Made by a program: the position numbers and the translations under genes
Assembly (NCBI RefSeq): GCF_000275725.1
Contig: NZ_AJTS01000049.1
Span: 1 to 64,000, forward strand
DNA length: 64,000 nt
Source: Vreelandella stevensii S18214
GTDB lineage: Bacteria > Pseudomonadota > Gammaproteobacteria > Pseudomonadales > Halomonadaceae
Direction: 5' to 3'
Part shown: positions 57,265 through 64,000 of the stretch, piece by piece
Layout of the letters: every line of letters starts with the position of its first letter
Numbering within the stretch: the first letter of the stretch is position 1
The notes under the pieces: model-generated
Told to the model about the DNA's origin: nothing
Seen by the model: the letters and a program-made list of their open reading frames with translations, nothing else
The model's database searches: none

Positions 57265-57969
57265 ATGTCGTCGCGATATCTTCTGGCATTGGATGCCTCC
57301 TCCAGTGCCTGCTCTGCCGCGCTGCTGCGTCAGGAGAGTGATCAGTCCGAGTGCCTGGCGCGTTACGAAATGACGCCGCGCGCCCATACCAAACGCTTGA
57401 TGCCGATGGTCGACGAGCTGCTGGCTACCGCTGCCATTGCGCCCGGGCAGCTGGACGCCGTCGCGTTTGGCCGTGGGCCGGGCTCCTTTACCGGCCTGCG
57501 CATTGCCGCCGGAGCGGCCCAGGGGTTGGCCTTCGGCCTGGAGCGCCCGCTGCTGGGTATCTCTACCCTGGAAGCGCTGGCCCTGCAGGTGCATCGCCGT
57601 TATCACTTTCGCCATGTGGTGACCGCGCTGGATGCCCGAATGGGTGAAATTTACGTGGCCAGCTGGCACTGCCTGAACGACGTGGTCAGCCCGCAAAGCG
57701 AGGAGCGTGTGCTGGCCCCAGGCGCTTTTAGACTGCCATCCGACGAAGCCGACTGGGTCGGAGTCGGCTCGGGCTTTGCGCTTTGGGACGCTTTCGATGT
57801 GGGAGTGCATGTGGGCATGACCCAGCACCTCAGCGACGACCTGGAGCCGCGGGCCGAAGAGATGGCCTGGCTGGCCGCGCGGGACCTGGACGCGGGGTTG
57901 GGTGTCGCCGCCCATGAAGCGCAGCCCGTCTACCTGCGTAACGACGTGGCCTGGAAAAAGCCGGCATGA
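57265..57969 (+). CDS. tsaB: TsaB, t6A37 synthesis scaffold subunit
   Basis: A 234-residue ASKHA-fold protein that dimerises with TsaD in making threonylcarbamoyl-A37 of tRNA. Blocks [37 protein letters not shown] and [13 protein letters not shown] are typical. Its stop overlaps the rsmJ start (ATGA), so both tRNA and rRNA modification genes are coupled. TrmO, which acts on the same nucleotide, is encoded 10 kb upstream. Confidence 0.95.
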   Translation: MSSRYLLALDASSSACSAALLRQESDQSECLARYEMTPRAHTKRLMPMVDELLATAAIAPGQLDAVAFGRGPGSFTGLRIAAGAAQGLAFGLERPLLGISTLEALALQVHRRYHFRHVVTALDARMGEIYVASWHCLNDVVSPQSEERVLAPGAFRLPSDEADWVGVGSGFALWDAFDVGVHVGMTQHLSDDLEPRAEEMAWLAARDLDAGLGVAAHEAQPVYLRNDVAWKKPA

Positions 57970-58676
57970 GCCCGGCGCGCCCACCGATAGCGCTGCCCGC
58001 CGGTCTGACGCTGGAAGAGCGCGATGGCCGGTTGGCACTGGTCGGCGACGAGCGCCAGTACGGCAAGCCCTTGAGCGTCGATTTCGTGTCCGGCAAGGCA
58101 GCCCATCGGCGTCAGTTCGGCGGTGGGCGCGGCCAGCTGGTGGCCAAGGCGTGCGGGCTTTCCAAAGGCGTGACGCCGAGCATCGTGGACGCCACGGCAG
58201 GGCTCGGGCGTGACGCGTTCGTGTTGGCCAGCCTGGGTGCCGAGGTGCTGATGGTCGAGCGCGTACAGGCCATTGCCGCGCTGCTGGAGGATGGCCTGGC
58301 CCGGGCGGCCAGGGACGCCGAGACGGCGCCCATCACCGCGCGCATGCAGCTGCGTCATGGGGATGCCTGTGAGGCGCTGGCGGCGCTGGTGGCCAGCGCC
58401 GAGTTCACCCCGCAGGTCGTGCACCTGGATCCCATGTTTCCCCATCGCGAGAAATCGGCGCTGGTGAAGAAGGAAATGCGCCTGTTTCGTGAACTGGCCG
58501 GGGAGGACGATGACGCCCCGCGCCTGCTGGAAGCGGCGCTGGCGGTGGCCACTCACCGGGTGGTGGTCAAGCGCCCCCGTAAAGCGCCGCCTATTGCTGG
58601 CCCTGCGCCGCAGCATACAATCGAAGGCAAAACCAGCCGCTATGACCTGTACGTTCACCGCTCCTTGAGCCGCTGA
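57966..58676 (+). CDS. rsmJ: 16S rRNA (guanine1516-N2)-methyltransferase RsmJ
   Basis: A 236-residue SAM-dependent enzyme modifying G1516 of 16S r[18 protein letters not shown], the SAM-motif region [19 protein letters not shown] and the catalytic block [20 protein letters not shown] are characteristic. Overlaps tsaB by 4 bases. Confidence 0.95.
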   Translation: MSPARPPIALPAGLTLEERDGRLALVGDERQYGKPLSVDFVSGKAAHRRQFGGGRGQLVAKACGLSKGVTPSIVDATAGLGRDAFVLASLGAEVLMVERVQAIAALLEDGLARAARDAETAPITARMQLRHGDACEALAALVASAEFTPQVVHLDPMFPHREKSALVKKEMRLFRELAGEDDDAPRLLEAALAVATHRVVVKRPRKAPPIAGPAPQHTIEGKTSRYDLYVHRSLSR

Positions 58677-58713
58677 GGCGGCCTGCAGGCAGGGCGCAAG
58701 AGAAGGAGTCTCT

Positions 58714-59835
58714 ATGCAGTACGCGTGGCGAGAAGGTAACCGTGTGGCGCTTCTGCCGGAAGCGTCGCGCTTTCTGCCAGCCATGTTCGACGCCGTCCAT
58801 CAGGCCCAGCACTATGTTTTCGTAGAGCTTTACCTGATGGAGTCGGGGGCGTTGGCCGACCAGATGATCGACGTGCTGGTGGCTGCGGCCGAGCGTGGCG
58901 TGCAGGTGTATGTGCTGCTGGATGGCTATGGCGCCATGGGGCTGAAGCGCGAGGATCGTGAACGGCTGCAGGAGGCCGGTGTAGCCTTGCAGCTGTTCAA
59001 TCCGATTGGCTTCCACTCGCTGGCACGCAACCTGAGCCGTGACCATCGCAAGATCGTGGTGGTGGATGGCGAGGTAGCCTTCACGGGCGGGTTTGGCGCG
59101 GTGGATGAATTCCTGGAGGCCTGGTACGAAATCGCCGCCCGGGTCCAAGGGCCCGTGGTGGCCGATTGGGAGGCGCTGTTTCGTCGCTTGTGGCGTTCGC
59201 GGCTGACCCGTTATGCGTCCCCGCAAGGGCCGCGTCTGGCACTGCCGGAGGCGCGGGTAGCCGAGCCGCACGAAGAGGGCGTCAGGGGCAGGGTCATCTC
59301 GGGTCGTGGCTATCGCTACCAGGCCATTCGGCACTCACTCTACGCGCGGGTCCACCAATCTCGCCAACGACTGTGGCTATGTACGCCCTATTTCGTGCCG
59401 ACCTTTTCGCTGCGTCGGCGGCTGGTGCGCGCGGCCCGGCGCGGGGTGGACGTTCGCCTGCTGCTGCCCGGTGCCAAGCATGATCACCCTGGGGTGCGTT
59501 ACGCAGGCCAGCGCTTTTATCACAGCCTGCTGAAGGCGGGCGTGCGTATCTTCGAGTTCCAACCCACGTTCATTCATGCCAAGTTTGCGCTGGCAGACGA
59601 CTGGGTGAGCCTGGGCTCCTGCAACTTTGACCACTGGAACCTGCACTGGAACCTGGAGGCCAATCAGGAGGTGGAAGATGCTGCCTTCGCCAACGACGTG
59701 CGCGAGCTGTTCGAGCGCAATTTTGCTGCCAGTGACGAGGTGGATGCCCAGGCCTGGGCCGCGCGGCCCTGGTGGCAGCGCGCCCGGGAGTGGGTATATG
59801 GCGCGCTGGATGGCCTGGTGACGCGGCTCAAGTAA
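58714..59835 (+). CDS. clsB: Cardiolipin synthase, ClsB-like phospholipase D family
   Basis: A 373-residue enzyme with two HKD motifs: SRDHRKIVVVDGEVAFTGGF (HxKx4D) and IHAKFALADDWVSLGSCNFD. No N-terminal membrane helices are seen, unlike ClsA, which fits ClsB/YbhO-type synthases. AAGGAG lies upstream of ATG 58714. It converges on the YecA-like gene with 4 bases between stops. The exact lipid substrate is inferred from family. Confidence 0.87.
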   Translation: MQYAWREGNRVALLPEASRFLPAMFDAVHQAQHYVFVELYLMESGALADQMIDVLVAAAERGVQVYVLLDGYGAMGLKREDRERLQEAGVALQLFNPIGFHSLARNLSRDHRKIVVVDGEVAFTGGFGAVDEFLEAWYEIAARVQGPVVADWEALFRRLWRSRLTRYASPQGPRLALPEARVAEPHEEGVRGRVISGRGYRYQAIRHSLYARVHQSRQRLWLCTPYFVPTFSLRRRLVRAARRGVDVRLLLPGAKHDHPGVRYAGQRFYHSLLKAGVRIFEFQPTFIHAKFALADDWVSLGSCNFDHWNLHWNLEANQEVEDAAFANDVRELFERNFAASDEVDAQAWAARPWWQRAREWVYGALDGLVTRLK

Positions 59836-59839
59836 CGGT

Positions 59840-60514
59840 TTACCTGCGCTTTTTGCCTTTGGCTGGGGTTTTCTTGCGGGGCTTGGGTTTGGGCGTTTCC
59901 GGGGGCACGCGGTAGTGCAGGTAGAGGTCGAGCACCAGTTCGGGGAGCTGGGCCACCAGCGCTTCCTGATTGGCCTGGTCGCTGGCCATCTCGGCCATGT
60001 CGGGTTCGTCGTCAAACAGACCCGAGAGCAGCATGAAGGGCAGCAGCAGGGTGGCCGCAGCCTCTTCGTCCTCCTGGAACCAGGCGCTTTCGTCGCTGAA
60101 CACGCCTTCCATGAAGCCTGCGCACCAGTCGCCGATGGGCGTCTCTTCGGCGGGCAGGCCATCCAGGGTCAGCTCGAAGGGCAGCTCCGGCAGACCGCCT
60201 TGCTCCAGCACCGCCATGGCGTTATCACGCAGCAGGCAGAGGAGGTGCGTGACCTCGTCGCGTTCAGCGTCGTCCTGGTAGTTGGGCTCGCCTTGAAAGA
60301 GCTCGGCAAGCCATGCGTCGCGTGGCTGTTCGCTGGGCGCCACGGCCAAGGCCACCAGGAAGCCATGGGCCGAGATCAGGTCCAGGGCATCTTCGCCCAC
60401 GCGGTCCGAATCGAGAAAGTCGTCCAGCCTGTCCAGCTGCTCATCTTCCAGCAGCGGCTGGGGAGGCAAGCTGTCGGAAGCGGTTGCGGGGGGCTCGTTG
60501 TTGCGCTCTGCCAT
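59840..60514 (-). CDS. YecA/YgfB family (UPF0149) protein
   Basis: A 224-residue acidic protein with the UPF0149 fold: LDDFLDSDRVGEDALDLISAHGFLVALAVAP, DDAERDEVTHLLCLLRD and TPIGDWCAGFMEGV. The C-terminus is a sharp contrast: a lysine-rich tail (KPRKKTPAKGKKRR) that could bind RNA or DNA, in place of the SEC-C zinc tail of E. coli YecA. The start at 60514 is supported by GAGG 6 bases upstream; ATG 60526 is less likely. Divergent from sprT. Confidence 0.85.
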   Translation of the reverse strand: MAERNNEPPATASDSLPPQPLLEDEQLDRLDDFLDSDRVGEDALDLISAHGFLVALAVAPSEQPRDAWLAELFQGEPNYQDDAERDEVTHLLCLLRDNAMAVLEQGGLPELPFELTLDGLPAEETPIGDWCAGFMEGVFSDESAWFQEDEEAAATLLLPFMLLSGLFDDEPDMAEMASDQANQEALVAQLPELVLDLYLHYRVPPETPKPKPRKKTPAKGKKRR

Positions 60515-60572
60515 GAAAAGCCTCATCGGGTATCTTGAATCGAACAACATCTTGACGGTTAGTTTATCACTA

Positions 60573-61109
60573 ATGAACACCACACCACTGCCTTCCTGGC
60601 CTGCTGATGAGCTGGCGGCGTTATCGCCACCCGCGCTGGCTTCCGCCGCCCGTGAAAGGGTCGCGGAAGCGCTGGCCCGCTGTCGGGAAGTGTATCCGAC
60701 GCTACCTACTCCCGGCGTCTGGTTCGATCTGAAGGGGGCAGGGGCTGGGCAGGCCCACTGGGGCCGACAAGGGCTACGCTTCAATCCCGTGCTGATGGCG
60801 GCCAACCGCATGGCCTTCTTCGATGAGGTGATTCCTCACGAAATGGCCCACTGGCTGGTCTTTCACTTGGCCAACGGCACCCGTTTGAAACCCCATGGCC
60901 GGGAGTGGCAGACCGTCATGCGTGACCTGTTTGGGCTGGAACCCCGGGTTACCCACCGTTTCGATATCGGCCAGGCGCAGTCGCGGCCCTACCGCTACCA
61001 GTGCGCCTGCCAGACCCATGCTTTTACGGCCAGACGTCATGCCTTAGTGGTAAAAGGGCAGCGATATCGCTGCCGACATTGTCATCAGACCTTGGTCTAC
61101 AGTACTTGA
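60573..61109 (+). CDS. sprT: SprT-like zinc metalloprotease-domain protein
   Basis: A 178-residue SprT family protein with a HEMAH zinc motif (VIPHEMAHWLVFHLANGT), homologous to eukaryotic Spartan, which cleaves DNA-protein crosslinks. A C-terminal zinc ribbon has CAC and CRHC pairs. The role of bacterial SprT is not settled. The start at 60573 fits the length of relatives, but no clear ribosome site precedes it; an in-frame ATG at 60498 is upstream. Confidence 0.88.
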   Translation: MNTTPLPSWPADELAALSPPALASAARERVAEALARCREVYPTLPTPGVWFDLKGAGAGQAHWGRQGLRFNPVLMAANRMAFFDEVIPHEMAHWLVFHLANGTRLKPHGREWQTVMRDLFGLEPRVTHRFDIGQAQSRPYRYQCACQTHAFTARRHALVVKGQRYRCRHCHQTLVYST

Positions 61110-61290
61110 TGAATCCCGGAAATGTGTTTTAAGTACATGTTTTTTAAAATAAAAATGTTAATACCAATGTCTAAGGGGAAGCCGTCATCGGGAGGTTTAT
61201 GCTAGGTAAAGATTAGCCGGGTCGGTGCCACCAATAACAAGACCGACACAACTTCCACGAGAGTGCATTTTCACGGACAGAGGCAATTTC
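61110..61290 (+). promoter_or_regulatory. acs leader with a sharply AT-rich tract
   Basis: A strongly AT-rich run at about 61130-61165 stands out from the surrounding GC-rich DNA. It would suit a regulated promoter or nucleoid-protein binding. No clear -35/-10 pair was chosen. AGAGG (about 61279-61283) is the acs ribosome site. Confidence 0.4.
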
Positions 61291-63240
61291 ATGAGCGAGC
61301 ATCAGAACGTCTATCCAGTGCGCGATAGCATCGCAGCCAAGGCATGGGCCGACAAAGACAAGTATGCGGCAATGTATCAGCAGTCCATGGAGGACCCTGA
61401 AGGCTTCTGGGCCGAGCAAGCCAAGCGTCTCGACTGGATCAAGCCCCCCAGCAAGATCAAGAACACCTCGTTCGCCCGCGACAACGTCGATATTCGCTGG
61501 TTCGAAGATGGCGAGCTGAACGTCAGCGCCAACTGCCTGGACCGCCATCTGGCCACGCGTGGCGACCAGACGGCGATCATCTGGGAAGGCGATGATCCCA
61601 GCGAATCCAAACACATCACCTACCGTGAGCTGTACGAGCGTACCAACCAGCTGGCCAATGGCCTGAAATCGCTGGGCATTCAGAAAGGCGATACGGTCAC
61701 GCTGTATATGCCGATGATTCCCGAAGCCGCCATGGCCATGCTGGCCTGTGCGCGGATCGGCGCGGTGCACTCGGTGGTCTTTGGTGGCTTCTCCCCGGAC
61801 GCCGTGGCTCAGCGCGTGATTGGTGCGGACTCCAAGCTGGTGATCACCGCCGATGAGTCGGTGCGCGGTGGCAAGCATGTGCCGCTGAAAGAGAACGTCG
61901 ACTCGGCGCTGACCCGTGATGGCACCGACGTGTGCAAGAACGTGCTGGTCGTCAAACGCACCGGGGGCGATATCGACTGGCAGGCAGGCCGTGACCTGTG
62001 GTTCGACGAGCTGGTCGATCAGCAGTCGACCGAGTGCCCGGCCGAACCCATGAACGCAGAAGATCCGCTGTTTATTCTGTATACCTCAGGCTCTACCGGC
62101 GCACCGAAAGGGCTGAAGCATACCACTGGCGGCTACCTGACCTATGCCGCCATGACACATCAATATATTTTCGACTACCAGGAAGGTGAGATCTACTGGT
62201 GTACCGCCGACGTGGGCTGGGTCACCGGGCATAGCTATATTGTGTACGGGCCGCTGGCCAACGGCGCCACGACGCTGATGTTCGAAGGCGTGCCCAGCTA
62301 TCCGACCCATGGCCGGATGGGCGACATCGTCGACAAGCACCAGGTCAACATCCTCTATACCGCGCCGACCGCCATTCGTGCACTGATGGCCCATGGTGAC
62401 CGCGTGATGGATTCCAGCAAACGTGACTCGCTGCGCCTGCTGGGCTCGGTGGGTGAGCCAATCAACCCGGAAGCCTGGGAGTGGTTCTACCGGGTTATCG
62501 GCAACGAGAAGTGCCCCATCGTGGATACCTGGTGGCAAACCGAGACGGGCGGCATCATGATTGCGCCGCTGCCGGGGGCCACTGACCTCAAGCCGGGCTC
62601 GGCCACGACACCGTTCTTCGGGGTCAAGCCAGCGCTGGTGGACAGCGAGGGCCAGATGCTGGAGGGGGCCAATGAAGGTAACCTGGTGATTCTCGACTCC
62701 TGGCCGGGGCAGGCGCGCTCCATCTGGGGGGATCACGAGCGCTTCGTGCAGACCTACTTCTCCACCTACGACGGCATGTACTTCACCGGTGACGGCTGCC
62801 GCCGCGACGAGGACGGCTACTACTGGATCACCGGCCGTGTGGACGACGTGCTCAACGTCTCTGGCCACCGCATGGGCACCGCCGAAATCGAGTCGTCGCT
62901 GGTCGCTCATTCCGCCGTGGCCGAGGCCGCCGTGGTGGGCTTCCCCCATGACATCAAGGGTCAGGGTATCTATATCTACGTGACTTTGAACGATGGTGTG
63001 GACCCTACCGACGAACTGAAGAAAGAGCTGACCCAGTGGGTGCGTAAGGATATCGGCCCCATTGCGTCGCCGGACGTCATCCAGTGGGCGCCGGGGCTGC
63101 CCAAGACCCGTTCGGGCAAGATCATGCGACGCATCCTGCGCAAGATCGCGGCCAACGAGTGTGATGGGCTGGGCGATACCAGTACGCTGGCAGACCCGTC
63201 GGTGGTCGATGATCTGATCGAACATCGTGCCAACCAGTAA
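61291..63240 (+). CDS. acs: Acetyl-CoA synthetase
   Basis: A 649-residue AMP-forming enzyme (E. coli 652) converting acetate, ATP and CoA to acetyl-CoA. ATP-binding P-loop [21 protein letters not shown] (acetate pocket tryptophan) and the C-terminal [11 protein letters not shown] with the catalytic lysine that is the acetylation control site in relatives. The start at 61291 fits the family N-terminus; a frame from 61225 is longer without support. A LuxR-type regulator follows 270 bases on. Confidence 0.97.
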   Translation: MSEHQNVYPVRDSIAAKAWADKDKYAAMYQQSMEDPEGFWAEQAKRLDWIKPPSKIKNTSFARDNVDIRWFEDGELNVSANCLDRHLATRGDQTAIIWEGDDPSESKHITYRELYERTNQLANGLKSLGIQKGDTVTLYMPMIPEAAMAMLACARIGAVHSVVFGGFSPDAVAQRVIGADSKLVITADESVRGGKHVPLKENVDSALTRDGTDVCKNVLVVKRTGGDIDWQAGRDLWFDELVDQQSTECPAEPMNAEDPLFILYTSGSTGAPKGLKHTTGGYLTYAAMTHQYIFDYQEGEIYWCTADVGWVTGHSYIVYGPLANGATTLMFEGVPSYPTHGRMGDIVDKHQVNILYTAPTAIRALMAHGDRVMDSSKRDSLRLLGSVGEPINPEAWEWFYRVIGNEKCPIVDTWWQTETGGIMIAPLPGATDLKPGSATTPFFGVKPALVDSEGQMLEGANEGNLVILDSWPGQARSIWGDHERFVQTYFSTYDGMYFTGDGCRRDEDGYYWITGRVDDVLNVSGHRMGTAEIESSLVAHSAVAEAAVVGFPHDIKGQGIYIYVTLNDGVDPTDELKKELTQWVRKDIGPIASPDVIQWAPGLPKTRSGKIMRRILRKIAANECDGLGDTSTLADPSVVDDLIEHRANQ

Positions 63241-63243
63241 GGG

Positions 63244-63279
63244 AAGCACCCCCATGAATCGTCTTGTGGGGGCTGCTTT
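63244..63279 (+). terminator. Terminator of acs
   Basis: AAGCACCCCCA pairs with TGGGGGCTGCTT allowing one bulged C, followed by TTC. It starts 4 bases after the acs stop. Confidence 0.8.
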
Positions 63280-63338
63280 CAATGACCAGCGTCACGCCTG
63301 GATTTATTAAATCAGGGCAAACTGCGTTAGTCTGTTGC

Positions 63339-63361
63339 GGTGCCGGCCATGAGCCGGCACC
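63339..63361 (+). terminator. Second hairpin between acs and the response regulator gene
   Basis: GGTGCCGGC and GCCGGCACC pair perfectly around CATGA, followed by a T-rich stretch (GCTGTTTCTGTTTG). It separates acs from the regulator gene, suggesting the latter has its own promoter. Confidence 0.6.
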
Positions 63362-63510
63362 GCTGTTTCTGTTTGAATGACGTTCCAATGACAAATTGTG
63401 CATGTGATGCTTGGGCATGATGAAGCCCATGGGGTACCATGCCTCAACCGTATGAGCCTAGCGTCGCGGCGGCAGGCAACCCCGCTGCTCGAGGAACCGG
63501 AGGAAAATCC

Positions 63511-64000
63511 ATGGCAGTAGCCCATAAGTTTATCGTCGCTGACGACCATCCGCTGTTTCGCGCAGCGCTTACCCAGGCGTTGCGCCAGTTGGCCCCCCAG
63601 GCCGAGATCGTCGAAGCCGACACCATGGAAGCCACCACAGAGGTCGTCAACCGACATCCCGATGCGGATTTGATCCTTCTGGATCTGCACATGCCGGGAG
63701 CCCACGGCTTTTCGGGGTTGATTCAGCTGCGCGGGCAGATGCCCGATATTCCCGTTGCCGTGGTGTCCGGCAGCGATGAGCCTTACGTGGTGCGGCGTGC
63801 CATCGACTACGGGGCGTCCGGGTTCATCCCCAAATCCTCCTCACTGCAGCTGATTGCCGAAGCCGTGGGCGAAATTCTGCAGGGGGAAGTCTGGTTGCCT
63901 GAAGCGCTGGCCAACGTACTGGAAGAGACCAGCGAAGAGGAGTCGCGTTTTGCCGAAGCGATTGCGTCGCTGACTCCCCAGCAGTTCCGGGTATTGAACA
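63511..64000 (+). CDS. LuxR/NarL-type response regulator, 3' end outside window
   Basis: An open frame from ATG 63511, with GGAGG 7 bases upstream, runs to the window edge (163 codons). The receiver domain shows IVADDHPLFRAAL (acidic pair), phosphoacceptor D58 in LILLDLHMPG, and K108 in SGFIPKSS. The last residues, LTPQQFRVLN, begin a LuxR-type DNA-binding domain. Its place right after acs recalls CrbR/ErdR regulators that control acs in Pseudomonas and Vibrio; this assignment is an inference. Confidence 0.9.
   Translation, partial: MAVAHKFIVADDHPLFRAALTQALRQLAPQAEIVEADTMEATTEVVNRHPDADLILLDLHMPGAHGFSGLIQLRGQMPDIPVAVVSGSDEPYVVRRAIDYGASGFIPKSSSLQLIAEAVGEILQGEVWLPEALANVLEETSEEESRFAEAIASLTPQQFRVLN

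Overview
The window looks like chromosomal DNA from a GC-rich gammaproteobacterium of the Halomonadaceae (Halomonas type). This is inferred from gene content, from gene order shared with Pseudomonas and relatives (hslVU-DUF971-ubiE-ubiJ-ubiB-hisE-tatABC; nadA-bepA-tusA-perM-bcp-dapA-bamC-purC; mltF/tadA/purL; scpA-scpB-rluB), from a metal-site variant of HemB, and from the acidic character of several proteins. No rRNA, prophage or CRISPR array was seen. Two insertion-type elements are present.

Layout. 1-1.2 kb: a TnpB (IS605 OrfB type) element cut by the left edge, with its right-end hairpin and the tail of an apparently interrupted membrane-protein gene. 1.2-5 kb: a 43-codon small gene, an RstA/RstB-like two-component system and divergent metR/metE. 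7.3-10.7 kb: ppk1 and hemB. 10.9-19.1 kb: elbB, then a long leftward block of protein export, ubiquinone synthesis and HslVU protease genes. 19.2-24.2 kb: an FtsN-like SPOR protein, argS and priA. 24.3-29.2 kb: rpmE, a structured intergenic region with a facing DnaA-box pair, a short malic enzyme, tesB, tadA and mltF. 29.4-38.2 kb: purL, a small zinc-ribbon protein, radD, scpA-scpB and rluB. 38.2-38.6 kb: two identical tRNA-Lys(TTT) genes. 38.9-49.6 kb: NAD synthesis (nadA, nadC), the envelope protease bepA, tusA-perM, bcp, dapA-bamC-purC, trmO, a GNAT protein and ampD. 49.7-51.25 kb: a complete IS66-family insertion with perfect 12-bp inverted repeats and an 8-bp target duplication, lying upstream of aceE; its transposase is frameshifted. 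51.5-56.2 kb: aceE-aceF. 56.5-64 kb: adk, tsaB-rsmJ, a cardiolipin synthase, divergent yecA-like/sprT genes, acs, and the start of a LuxR-type response regulator cut by the right edge.

Most of the window is housekeeping core genome. No clear multi-gene undescribed system is visible. The least ordinary elements are: the TnpB, which lacks the usual RuvC-II glutamate but has a candidate substitute; the DnaA-box pair and nested palindromes between rpmE and the malic enzyme gene; the IS66 insertion upstream of pyruvate dehydrogenase; and frequent TTG start codons on essential genes (hemB, tadA, aceF, probably priA and radD).
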